A DNA stretch of 9,370 bases from Candidatus Corynebacterium faecipullorum (GCA_019114925.1 DXEO01000177.1:1-9370), one strand, 5' to 3'; counted from the first letter of the stretch, positions 1-6,617 are shown. Notes: generated from the sequence alone by a model not told the origin. A program made the numbers and translations.

Positions 1-528
1 ATGATGGACAAGGGAGGGCCCGTAAGAACTCCTGAGGAATTTACCGCCTTGCTGAACGCCGTAAAGCCTGAGGTCCCGGGGCGTGTGCGTCAGGCGGTAG
101 TGGCCATTGCTCCAGGATTGGCAGAGTACTCCAATCTCAACGCTGAGCTGAAGCACTGGGAGGGACCGGCAATCGATGATATTCGCGCCCAGCTCGACTT
201 CCTATTGCCACCGCACGCCATCACCGTTCATGGGATCCAACACCTGCGCCACCTACCGCGCTATATACAGGCTGCACGTATCAGGCTTGATGATATGAAC
301 CTGGATCCAGATCGTGACGCCGACCGCCAGGCAGATGTCGACGAAGCCAAGGCCTACCTCAAAAATCGTTTGCGCTCCTTGCCTGCGGGCCGCGAGAAGA
401 CGCGTGAAGTAAAGGAGATCTTGTGGATGATTGAGGAGTTGCGCGTATCGCTCTTCGCGCAACGCCTAGGAACCGCTCATGCGGTGTCTGTTCGGAGAAT
501 CCAAAAGGCCGCGGATAAATTGCGTTAG
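1..528 (+). CDS. hrpA: ATP-dependent RNA helicase HrpA, C-terminal end (partial, 5' cut by window)
   Basis: This open frame enters from the left edge and ends at TAG 526-528, so only the last ~175 residues are visible. The methionine at position 1 is not argued to be a start. HrpA-type DEAH-box helicases are very long (about 1300 residues) and end in a domain of unknown function (DUF3418). The visible tail, with a helical, charged region and the closing stretch around 'LRVSLFAQRLGT' followed by 'VSVRRIQKA', resembles the end of that domain. No helicase motif is in view, because those lie upstream. The gene converges on nrdR and their stop codons overlap. hrpA beside nrdR/divS/lexA is the arrangement I know from C. 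glutamicum, which supports the call. Identification rests on the tail motif plus synteny, so it is fairly but not fully certain. Confidence 0.8.
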   Translation: MMDKGGPVRTPEEFTALLNAVKPEVPGRVRQAVVAIAPGLAEYSNLNAELKHWEGPAIDDIRAQLDFLLPPHAITVHGIQHLRHLPRYIQAARIRLDDMNLDPDRDADRQADVDEAKAYLKNRLRSLPAGREKTREVKEILWMIEELRVSLFAQRLGTAHAVSVRRIQKAADKLR

Positions 529-983
529 AAGCTATCGCGGTCACGCCGGCGCATCAGGCGGATTTCCGATTCGAAGTCATCTGCACTTTCGAAGGACTTG
601 TATACGGAGGCAAAGCGCAGGTAGGCAACCTCATCGAGATCGCGGAGAGGCTCCAAGATGGCAAGGCCAATGTCGTTGGCATTGACTTGGGAGGAACCGT
701 GACTGCGCACGGTCTCCTCGACTTCTTGCGCGAGCTTCTTCAGAGCGTCATCACTTACATCACGTCCTTGGCACGCGCGTTTGACGCCGCGAATCAGCTT
801 GTCGCGGCTGAAGGGCTCCGCCAAGCCATTACGCTTGACTACCGACAGGACCGCCTTCTCGATCGTGGTAAAACGGCCTTTACATGCGGCACATTCGCGA
901 CGCCGCCGGATTGAGGTTCCGCTATCAATCACGCGCGAATCGATGACTCGTGACTGTTCATTGTGACAGAACGGGCAATACAC
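525..983 (-). CDS. nrdR: transcriptional repressor NrdR
   Basis: NrdR is a zinc- and nucleotide-binding repressor of ribonucleotide reductase operons. The 152-residue length is typical of the family. The N-terminal zinc ribbon is visible with Cys3, Cys6, Cys31 and Cys34 (CPFC and CAAC), preceded by the usual 'SRVIDSR' and 'IRRRREC' segments. An ATP-cone domain follows from about residue 49 to 139, containing the conserved 'VVKRNG' and 'EVAYLRFASVYKSF' segments. The start is GTG at 981-983, chosen because family members begin M-[HY]-CPFC. A GAGAGGAAGG Shine-Dalgarno lies just upstream on the minus strand. The gene follows the divS-like gene by 55 bp with no visible terminator, so co-transcription from the LexA-controlled promoter is likely. 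It ends tail-to-tail with hrpA, sharing bases 525-528. Confidence 0.96.
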   Translation of the reverse strand: MYCPFCHNEQSRVIDSRVIDSGTSIRRRRECAACKGRFTTIEKAVLSVVKRNGLAEPFSRDKLIRGVKRACQGRDVSDDALKKLAQEVEETVRSHGSSQVNANDIGLAILEPLRDLDEVAYLRFASVYKSFESADDFESEIRLMRRRDRDSF

Positions 984-1038
984 AGTGCCGAAACCTTCCT
1001 CTCCGCCGATACGTCTTACATCCTCGGCCCAAGGAATT

Positions 1039-1446
1039 CTAGCGCGAACTAGTCACCGCTGTAGCCGAAGCACCGTTGGTATTAGGAACCTCACTATCGA
1101 TGCTGAGACCACCCCAGACTGTTCCAATAAAGACTGCGGCGCCAAAGACCGCGCCCAGAACATAGTTACCTACGTTCGACCCGCCGCGCCGGCTCCGCGA
1201 CGCACCTCGCTGGGAAGAAGCACAGGATGTTGCCGAGTTGATCGTGCGCCCCTGTGTTCTACCCTCCGAAGAGAGCGTTCGAACAACAGACGAGCTACGC
1301 GAAGAAGTCGGTGATAATTCATGGGTCCGCGCCTGGTGCTGCACAGGATCCCAAATTGCCGCCGGAGGGACCAATACGGCGGGGCTATGGGACTTGCGAC
1401 GAACATCCCTTCGCAGTACAGAGGCATTATTGAGAGCGATAGCCAT
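1039..1446 (-). CDS. divS: small single-pass membrane protein, probable SOS cell-division suppressor DivS
   Basis: The protein has 135 residues. Residues 1-90 are hydrophilic, rich in Ser and Arg and net basic. One hydrophobic segment lies at about 92-114 (from VGNYVLG to TVWGGL), followed by a polar tail of about 20 residues. By the positive-inside rule the N-terminus is cytoplasmic. There is no signal peptide and I see no LysM or enzymatic motif. The ATG at 1444-1446 has a good Shine-Dalgarno (AGAAAGGA) 7 bp upstream. In C. glutamicum the gene between nrdR and lexA, divergent from lexA, is divS, an SOS-induced division inhibitor; in Mycobacterium this slot holds Rv2719c/ChiZ. Position, topology and the LexA-box-like sites upstream support the same role. 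The name rests mostly on synteny because such inhibitors diverge fast. Regulation by LexA is inferred from the upstream boxes. Confidence 0.75.
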   Translation of the reverse strand: MAIALNNASVLRRDVRRKSHSPAVLVPPAAIWDPVQHQARTHELSPTSSRSSSVVRTLSSEGRTQGRTINSATSCASSQRGASRSRRGGSNVGNYVLGAVFGAAVFIGTVWGGLSIDSEVPNTNGASATAVTSSR

Positions 1447-1492
1447 GACGGTTCCTTTCTAGATCTTTCTTCTCCATCGACGCAATATCCGA

Positions 1493-1498
1493 AGTATA
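1493..1498 (-). promoter_or_regulatory. candidate -10 element of the divS promoter
   Basis: Read on the minus strand the hexamer is TATACT, a near-perfect -10, about 47 bp before the divS start. A weak -35-like TTCGAA at 1517-1522 lies 18 bp upstream of it. That hexamer overlaps the LexA-type half site TCGAACA (1519-1525), and a full LexA-box-like palindrome lies just beyond at 1531-1546. LexA bound there would block the promoter. The assignment is by motif only. Confidence 0.5.
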
Positions 1499-1530
1499 AG
1501 AATCCAGGCAGACACTTTCGAACATCACCA

Positions 1531-1546
1531 TCGACCAACCGTTCGA
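1531..1546. promoter_or_regulatory. LexA operator (SOS box) on the divS side
   Basis: The sequence TCGACCAACCGTTCGA matches 12 of the 14 defined positions of the corynebacterial LexA consensus TCGAA(A/C)AnnTGTTCGA, which I give from memory. It is the best site in the divergent region and lies next to the putative divS -35. Confidence 0.75.
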
Positions 1547-1578
1547 TTTAGCGTGTATGTTCGATTTATAGCAGCTTC

Positions 1579-1594
1579 TCGAAAATTTGTCCAC
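1579..1594. promoter_or_regulatory. LexA operator candidate, middle of the divS/lexA region
   Basis: TCGAAAATTTGTCCAC matches 11 of 14 defined positions. The left half is perfect and the right half keeps TGT and one C. A further perfect right half-site, TGTTCGA, ends at 1564, but its left half is poor (9 of 14 for 1549-1564). Confidence 0.5.
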
Positions 1595-1610
1595 ATTTCG
1601 GCGACGCTAG

Positions 1611-1626
1611 TCGAACATTTTTTCCT
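1611..1626. promoter_or_regulatory. LexA operator candidate on the lexA side
   Basis: TCGAACATTTTTTCCT has a perfect left half and a degraded right half (11 of 14 positions). It overlaps the expected -35 position for a -10-like TAAAAA at 1634-1639, which is preceded by an extended-TG motif (TGC, 1631-1633). Binding here would allow LexA to repress its own gene. The promoter elements are inferred from motif and spacing. Confidence 0.5.
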
Positions 1627-1734
1627 GTCGTGCTAAAAAGGAAAGCGGAAGCATCACCGGCAGCCCCAATACATGCCTGGCACCCCACAGCCTTAACCAC
1701 GAATGTGCACATCGCAATAGTTTTAGGAGAAAGA

Positions 1735-2457
1735 ATGGCCCGCAAACCCAAGCGAAGCGACCACCCTTCCCTCGACACCCTGTCCGCCCGCCAGCGCCGC
1801 ATCTTGGAGGTCATCCATGATGCGGTGATGCTACGCGGATACCCGCCAAGCATTCGTGAGATCGGGGATGCCACCGGCCTACAGTCCACATCCTCCGTGG
1901 CCTACCAGCTGAAGCAGCTTGAGGAGAAGGGCTTCCTGCGCCGCGATCCAAACAAGCCGCGCGCCGTCGACGTCCGCCACTTCCCCGGTGCCGAAGACTC
2001 GAAGAAGCCCGGACGCAAGACAAACCAGGCAAACAAGTCTCCAGATCTTTCCACCCCCGATATCCCCGAGGACGCAGCGACGCCGAACTACATCCCGGTC
2101 GTCGGCCGCATTGCCGCAGGTTCCCCAATTACCGCCGAAGAAAACGTTGACGCTTATTTCCCCATGCCGGGCGAAATCCTTGGCAGCGGCGAGCTTTACA
2201 TGCTGCAGGTCGTGGGCGATTCAATGCAGGACGCCGGAATCCTCAACGGCGACTGGGTGATTATTCGCTCACAATCCGTCGCAGAGGAAGGCGAGTTCGT
2301 CGCCGCTCTCCTAGACGGCGAAGAAGCCACCGTAAAGGAATTTCACCGCGACTCCTCCGGTGTCTGGCTGCTTCCCCATAATGACGCCTACTCCCCCATC
2401 AAGGGCGACGAAGCTGAGATCATGGGCAAGGTAGTGTCCGTTTTCCGCAAGCTCTAG
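1735..2457 (+). CDS. lexA: SOS repressor LexA
   Basis: LexA represses DNA-damage genes and cleaves itself when stimulated by RecA filaments. The protein has 240 residues. The N-terminal winged HTH is at about 14-80 ('LSARQRRILEVI', 'GYPPSIREIGDATGL', 'LEEKGFLRRD'). A polar, Lys/Pro-rich linker of about 35 residues (83-118) follows, then the S24 peptidase fold. The cleavage dipeptide is Ala128-Gly129 in 'GRIAAGSP'; the nucleophile is Ser163 in 'GDSMQDAGI' and the general base is Lys201 in 'EATVKEF'. All three required elements are therefore present. I chose the ATG at 1735 because AGGAGAAAGA sits directly upstream and the N-terminus MARKPK is family-like. The frame stays open to a GTG at 1630, but that extension runs through the operator and promoter region. 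The gene is divergent from the divS-like gene and probably autoregulated through the boxes at 1531-1626. Confidence 0.97.
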   Translation: MARKPKRSDHPSLDTLSARQRRILEVIHDAVMLRGYPPSIREIGDATGLQSTSSVAYQLKQLEEKGFLRRDPNKPRAVDVRHFPGAEDSKKPGRKTNQANKSPDLSTPDIPEDAATPNYIPVVGRIAAGSPITAEENVDAYFPMPGEILGSGELYMLQVVGDSMQDAGILNGDWVIIRSQSVAEEGEFVAALLDGEEATVKEFHRDSSGVWLLPHNDAYSPIKGDEAEIMGKVVSVFRKL

Positions 2458-2825
2458 GAATCATCACCTTTCAGCGATCCCCCAAGACCCTACCCACCCC
2501 GCAGTGCCAGTTCACTCGGTGCGGGCGTAAAGGGCCGGGGGATTGTTTCTTTCTACCCCCTTGTGTGCGTACATGCCCGATTCTTACCGCTTTAGCGTCC
2601 GACATCACACATTTGCATATACGCAGGTTATAGCGGAATTTTATTACTAAGGCGGCAATTGCAATGTGAGTTTTTCTTTGTTTAGTTCCGTTTTCTTCAC
2701 ATTCAGTGGGACAATAGAGGTATCGCCGCAACATCCGTTGCCCTTTTCGTTCACACGCCCCAGCCCCGTTTCCTTTCTGCGGCGGGCGCAGTGACCACCA
2801 CCGGCAGACTTCACAGGGAGGAACT
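2458..2825. other. gene-free region between lexA and sugR
   Basis: This 368-bp stretch has no convincing gene. After lexA there is an imperfect inverted repeat, CCCGCA (2498-2503) with TGCGGG (2520-2525), followed some 20 nt later by a T-rich stretch. It could act as a weak terminator. The segment at about 2620-2700 is A/T-rich and probably holds the sugR promoter; CAATAG (2712-2717) and TTATAG (2628-2633) are -10-like but I cannot choose between them. Possible regulatory elements are the palindrome GCAATTGC (2655-2662) and the pair AATGTGA (2663-2669) / TCACATT (2697-2703). A short hairpin, CTGCG/CGCAG (2777-2791), lies in the presumed leader of sugR. Confidence 0.55.
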
Positions 2826-3608
2826 ATGTACGCAGAAGAGCGTCGCCGACAAATTGCCTCATTGACCGCCGTCGAAGGCCGTGTCAATGTCACCGAACTT
2901 TCTGAACGCTTCGATGTTACCGCTGAGACGATTCGCCGCGATCTCGCGGTTTTGGATCGGGAAGGAGTCGTGCACCGAGTCCATGGCGGTGCGGTTGCCT
3001 CCCAATCCTTCCAAACCGCGGAGTTAACCCTTGATACCCGTCAACGCTCGGCCACGGGCGCCAAGATGGCCATTGCGCGCGCTGCGTTGGAACAGCTTCC
3101 CGACGGCGGCAGCATCTTCCTCGACGCCGGCACCACGACGAATGCGCTTGCTGATCTCATTGGCCAGCGCTATTCGGCAGGTCAGTTCAGCATCGTCTCC
3201 AATAGCCTGCCGATCGCCCTGTCGCTCGCCAGCAACGGAGTATCCGAAGTCCAGCTCCTTGGTGGTACAGTACGGGCAATTACCCAGGCCGTAGTTGGTA
3301 ATACCGCCCTTCGCACCATGGCGCTCATGCGTGCCGACGTGGCTTTTGTCGGCACCAACGCACTAACCATTGACCACGGTCTCTCAACGGCTGACTCGCA
3401 AGAGGCTGCAATCAAATCTGCTTTCGTAACCAATGCGCACCGCGTCGTCGTGTTGTGCGATTCTTCAAAGCTGGGCAATGACTACCTAGTAAGTTTTGCG
3501 TCCCTCGATGAGATTGATGTCGTTATCACCGACGCCGGCGCACCCGCTTCCTACGTTGAAGCGCTGCGTGAACACGGCATTGAGGTGATTATTGCCGCGG
3601 AGAAATAG
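2826..3608 (+). CDS. sugR: DeoR-family repressor of PTS and sugar genes, SugR
   Basis: SugR of C. glutamicum is a DeoR-type repressor of ptsG, ptsF, ptsS, ptsI/ptsH and glycolytic genes, released by sugar phosphates. This 260-residue protein has the DeoR winged HTH at 1-57 ('RRRQIASLTAVEGRVNVTEL', 'VTAETIRRDLAVLDREG', 'RVHGGA'). The sugar-phosphate sensor domain, about 75-240, shows 'DAGTT' (100-104), 'LLGGTVR' (144-150), 'GTNAL' (176-180), 'STADSQEA' (187-194) with Lys197, and 'CDSSK' (211-215). The ATG at 2826 follows a strong AGGGAGGAAC site. The very close likeness to remembered C. glutamicum SugR, plus the place right after lexA, favours SugR over the related FruR. With no fruR in view it may also control the fructose genes (inference). 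It converges on ptsI. Confidence 0.9.
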   Translation: MYAEERRRQIASLTAVEGRVNVTELSERFDVTAETIRRDLAVLDREGVVHRVHGGAVASQSFQTAELTLDTRQRSATGAKMAIARAALEQLPDGGSIFLDAGTTTNALADLIGQRYSAGQFSIVSNSLPIALSLASNGVSEVQLLGGTVRAITQAVVGNTALRTMALMRADVAFVGTNALTIDHGLSTADSQEAAIKSAFVTNAHRVVVLCDSSKLGNDYLVSFASLDEIDVVITDAGAPASYVEALREHGIEVIIAAEK

Positions 3609-3631
3609 GCGCTTTACCCCCGGATCATTTC

Positions 3632-3674
3632 AGGAGGTGCGCACCCCTTTCATATTGAGGGGCGCACACCTCCT
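3632..3674. terminator. imperfect hairpin between convergent sugR and ptsI, likely bidirectional terminator
   Basis: The arms 3632-3647 (AGGAGGTGCGCACCCC) and 3659-3674 (GGGGCGCACACCTCCT) pair at 14 of 16 positions, or fully with two small bulges, around an 11-nt loop. It sits in the 81-bp gap between the facing stop codons. Neither side has a real U-tract, so termination may be weak or depend on the stem alone. Confidence 0.65.
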
Positions 3675-3689
3675 GCGCATTCAATATGC

Positions 3690-5384
3690 CTAGGCCTCTT
3701 GGAATTGCTCCAACAGCTCAATCACTGCGGCGCGGGCATCAGCTGGGCCCTCAGCGTTTACTGCTGCCTCCGCCATCTTCTGGCACTGCTCAAGAGTGAC
3801 TTCAGCAAGCTGTGCACCAACACCTGCGACCGCAGTCGACGCCGCCGACAGTGACGTCACACCAAGGCCAGTCAGCACGCAGGCGAGCATGGGATCAGCT
3901 GCCGCTTCGCCGCAAACGCCAACCGGAACGTTGTTATCGCGTCCGACCACGCAGGTGTGCTGAATCAAACGCAACACGGCCGGCTGCCACGGATCGGTCA
4001 GGTAGGCCAGCTGGGGCGATAGGCGGTCAGCGGCCATGGTGTACTGCGTCAAGTCATTGGTGCCGATGGACACGAAGTCGAGGTGCGGCAAGATAGTATC
4101 CGCCATCAGGGCTGCAGCCGGCACCTCAATCATCGCGCCAGCCGTGAGCCCACGCTCGCGACAGAGCTCAGCGAACCACTTTGCCTCGACTGCCGTGGCC
4201 ACCATCGGTGCCATAACCCACGTCGTGGCACCTTCGGCACGCTTTTCTGCAGCCTGTGCAATGGCATCGAGCTGACGGGTCAAAAGCGCCTCGTTATCGC
4301 GGGCGATACGCAAGCCGCGGACGCCCAAGGCGGGGTTCTCCTCAGAGTCCAACGTGGCATAGGAAATTGGCTTATCAGAACCGGCATCAAGCGTTCGAAC
4401 AACGACCTTAGAGTCCGGGAAAGCGTTGAAAACTTTGCCGTAGATGCGCGCCTGCTCCTCCACGGTGGGTTCTTCGCTCGCGGAGAGGAAAGACAGCTCT
4501 GTACGGTACAAACCGATACCTTCTGCCTGCGAATCGGAGGCGATACGAGCTGCGTTGCCGTCGGCAACATTAGCAAGCAACTGCACGCGGTGTCCATCCT
4601 TGGTCTGGGCCGGACCCTGCCACTCGGCCACTCGTGCCGCCTTCTCCCGGTATTCCTCTACCGCCTTGAGCGAGGCGGCGCGATCCGCGCCAAGGGCCAC
4701 TGTTCCCACGGAGCCATCGACGAAGATCTGGGTTCCCGCCTCAATCGTGCGCAGCTCAGCGCCGACCGCCACAATGCACGGAAGGTCGAGCTGACGAGCA
4801 ATGATTGCCGTGTGACTGGTGGGACCACCCAACTCGGTCACCAGCGCCTTGATATGGGTGGTGTCCAAGGTTGCGGTATCCGCCGGCGCAAGGTCATCCG
4901 CCAACAGTACAGCTTCCCCTTCGACCATGGGCAGGCCCGGTTCCTGCTCACCGCGCAGTTGTGCGATGACGCGGTCGCGCACGTCCTTGAGGTCAGTCGT
5001 GCGCTCAGCCATCACGCCGCCGGCGGCCTCAAACATGGTGACAAACCTGTCTGTGGCACCAACAACAGCATATTCGGCGTTCTTGCCGCTGCGAATACCC
5101 TTGCGCACTGCCTTGTGCCAACCTCGGTCCTTGACCATTCCGGCGGTAGCGCCCAGGACTTCTGCTGCCTGGCCTTCCGCACCAGCGGCACGCTGCTCTA
5201 GCCTGCTGGCAACAATATCGACCGCTTCGAGGAAGCGATCGTATTCAGCATCACGTTGCTCCTCCGCCACGGTTTCTCCAGCCGTGGGCAGTTCTGGGCG
5301 TGGGCGAACCCACACCGCCTCAGCGTATGCAACGCCGGCGACGACGCCGGTGCCTTTAATGGTGGATGGGGATGCGTTTTCCAT
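3690..5384 (-). CDS. ptsI: PTS enzyme I (phosphoenolpyruvate-protein phosphotransferase)
   Basis: Enzyme I autophosphorylates from PEP on a histidine and passes the phosphate to HPr, the first step for all PTS sugars in the cytoplasm. The 564 residues match the family length. The N-terminal part begins 'GTGVVAGVAYAEAV', with an HPr-binding helical region at about 30-145. The phosphohistidine signature 'GGPTSHTAIIARQL' places His191. The C-terminal PEP-binding barrel shows 'EGIGLYRTELSFL' (288-300), 'VRTLDAGSDKP' (329-339), 'GAMIEVPAA' (416-424), 'DFVSIGTNDLTQYTMAADR' (436-454) and 'GVCGEAAADP' with acid/base Cys491. The start ATG at 5382-5384 follows GTAAGGA; the frame stays open for 52 more codons upstream, but these cover the divergent regulatory region. 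It is transcribed away from fruK and apart from ptsH. Confidence 0.98.
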   Translation of the reverse strand: MENASPSTIKGTGVVAGVAYAEAVWVRPRPELPTAGETVAEEQRDAEYDRFLEAVDIVASRLEQRAAGAEGQAAEVLGATAGMVKDRGWHKAVRKGIRSGKNAEYAVVGATDRFVTMFEAAGGVMAERTTDLKDVRDRVIAQLRGEQEPGLPMVEGEAVLLADDLAPADTATLDTTHIKALVTELGGPTSHTAIIARQLDLPCIVAVGAELRTIEAGTQIFVDGSVGTVALGADRAASLKAVEEYREKAARVAEWQGPAQTKDGHRVQLLANVADGNAARIASDSQAEGIGLYRTELSFLSASEEPTVEEQARIYGKVFNAFPDSKVVVRTLDAGSDKPISYATLDSEENPALGVRGLRIARDNEALLTRQLDAIAQAAEKRAEGATTWVMAPMVATAVEAKWFAELCRERGLTAGAMIEVPAAALMADTILPHLDFVSIGTNDLTQYTMAADRLSPQLAYLTDPWQPAVLRLIQHTCVVGRDNNVPVGVCGEAAADPMLACVLTGLGVTSLSAASTAVAGVGAQLAEVTLEQCQKMAEAAVNAEGPADARAAVIELLEQFQEA

Positions 5385-5461
5385 GACACATTTCCTTACG
5401 GAGACGATGTTTTTCTCTTTCCAGATCATCACAAGTCGGTCAAAAATGCAACGAAAACCAC

Positions 5462-5477
5462 AGTGACGCCGTTGACA
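5462..5477. promoter_or_regulatory. CRP/GlxR-type palindrome between ptsI and fruK
   Basis: AGTGACGCCGTTGACA fits the CRP-family pattern TGTGA-N6-TCACA at 8 of 10 defined positions. It lies 78 bp upstream of the ptsI start and 145 bp upstream of fruK. GlxR is the CRP homologue of corynebacteria and controls many carbon genes. A role here is inferred from the motif only. Confidence 0.4.
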
Positions 5478-5500
5478 TTCGGACACATACGGGCAATAAT

Positions 5501-5520
5501 CAACATTAAGCAACATTACT
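5501..5520. promoter_or_regulatory. tandem 10-bp direct repeat, candidate DeoR-type operator
   Basis: Two adjacent decamers, CAACATTAAG and CAACATTACT, share their first eight bases and lie exactly one helical turn apart. They are near the middle of the ptsI/fruK divergent region. DeoR-family regulators such as SugR and FruR often use direct or repeated half-sites, so this is a plausible operator for both promoters. I do not remember the SugR motif well enough to claim a match. Confidence 0.35.
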
Positions 5521-5586
5521 TTCACGCTGACCACGGGCAATCCGCACGGGAGTTCTTGTTTAAGCCGCCGAGGCGCGTTTGCCCCC

Positions 5587-5592
5587 TATATA
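5587..5592 (+). promoter_or_regulatory. candidate -10 element for fruK-fruA
   Basis: TATATA lies 30 bp before the fruK ATG. No good -35 stands at 16-18 bp upstream (GCCGCC at 17 bp), which is common in corynebacterial promoters. The call is a motif match only. Confidence 0.4.
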
Positions 5593-5622
5593 CGCACTCC
5601 GCGAAAGGGGACATTGTCCACA

Positions 5623-6594
5623 ATGATCCTTACCTTGACCCCCAACCCAAGTATCGACGCCACCGTGCGCCTGAACGAGGTGCTCGAACCCGGTGCCGTC
5701 CACCGCGCCGAGTCTGTCTCCAGCGTTGCTGGCGGTAAAGGCGTCAACGTTACGCATGCCGTAACGCTCGCCAACGTCGACAGTCTGGCCCTTCTTCCGG
5801 CTATGGCCTCAGACCCTTTCTTAACCCTCGCCGCTGACGCATCTATCCCCGTACACGCAGTGCCGACACAGGGCGCGGTGCGCACCAACACCACCCTGAC
5901 CGAACCAGGTGGCCGCACAACCAAACTCAACGGACCCGGCCCCACGCTCGATGAATCAGTTCAGCAAGGCGTGGTACAGGCCGTTGCTGAACACTGCGGC
6001 GACGCCGAGTGGATCGTCATGGCGGGCTCTCTTCCCCAAGGCGTTCCGACAGATTGGTACACCCAGCTCATCAACGTCGCGCGCGAAGCCAACCCCGACA
6101 TCCGTGTAGCCGTTGACACCTCCGACGCCCCTATGGTGGCTCTCGGAGAAAACCTCGAAACCGCCAGCCCCGACCTCATCAAGCCGAATGGTCTTGAGCT
6201 TGGCCAGCTCGCCAACGTGGATGGTCAGGCCCTTGAAGCTGCCGCCGAGAACGGTGATTTTAACGGTGTGGTCAAGGCTGCGAGGATCGTCGTCAAGCGC
6301 GGCATCCCCGAGGTTCTCGTCACCCTGGGTGGCGCTGGTGCAGTGCTGGTCACTGCCGATGAAGCGTGGGCCGCTACTCCCCCGCCGATAACCCTGCGCT
6401 CTACCGTGGGTGCCGGTGATTCTTCGCTCTCCGGCTATATCCTCGCCCGCCGCTCGGGTGCCTCCTACTCGGAAGCCCTGCGTCAAGCGGTGGCCTACGG
6501 CTCGGCTGCCGCAGCACTCCCGGGAACCCAGATACCAACCCCTGAAGAACTAGATATCGAACACACGACGGTTTCGGCCGTCACCGACTTTTAG
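5623..6594 (+). CDS. fruK: 1-phosphofructokinase FruK
   Basis: FruK phosphorylates fructose-1-phosphate, the product of FruA, to fructose-1,6-bisphosphate with ATP. The 323-residue protein belongs to the PfkB (ribokinase-like) family. The N-terminus 'MILTLTPNPSID' is typical of 1-phosphofructokinases. Further landmarks are the substrate-binding 'VAGGKGVNV' (35-43), 'KLNGPGP' (101-107), 'MAGSLPQGVP' (133-142), 'KPNGLELGQL' (187-196) and the ATP/anion-hole signature 'TVGAGDSSLSGY' (261-272) with catalytic Asp266. I prefer the ATG at 5623. A TTG at 5614 in the same frame would add three residues (MST) and sits closer to the GAAAGGGG ribosome site (5603-5610; 12 nt from the ATG, 3 nt from the TTG), so it remains possible. 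fruA follows after 23 bp, so the two form an operon. The kinase is assigned to fructose rather than tagatose because of fruA next door. Confidence 0.95.
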   Translation: MILTLTPNPSIDATVRLNEVLEPGAVHRAESVSSVAGGKGVNVTHAVTLANVDSLALLPAMASDPFLTLAADASIPVHAVPTQGAVRTNTTLTEPGGRTTKLNGPGPTLDESVQQGVVQAVAEHCGDAEWIVMAGSLPQGVPTDWYTQLINVAREANPDIRVAVDTSDAPMVALGENLETASPDLIKPNGLELGQLANVDGQALEAAAENGDFNGVVKAARIVVKRGIPEVLVTLGGAGAVLVTADEAWAATPPPITLRSTVGAGDSSLSGYILARRSGASYSEALRQAVAYGSAAAALPGTQIPTPEELDIEHTTVSAVTDF

Positions 6595-6617
6595 CAGTAC
6601 TGAGGAGTACGTACCCG

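Noticed and set aside
1170..1538. 122-codon frame overlapping the divS-like gene on the same strand
   Set aside because: It is a different frame of the same DNA, it would cover the putative divS promoter, and its protein has no recognisable feature. The 1039-1446 frame has a good ribosome site and a TM helix.
1630..1734. N-terminal extension of LexA from GTG 1630
   Set aside because: The 35 extra residues are not LexA-like and overlap the promoter/operator region. AGGAGAAAGA sits directly before the ATG at 1735.
4083..5201. 372-codon open frame antisense to ptsI
   Set aside because: It is a mirror-frame shadow of the strongly conserved ptsI. No motif is recognisable and no ribosome site was seen.
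5385..5540. N-terminal extension of enzyme I by 52 codons
   Set aside because: The extension has no likeness to enzyme I, covers the divergent regulatory region, and a good ribosome site precedes the ATG at 5384.
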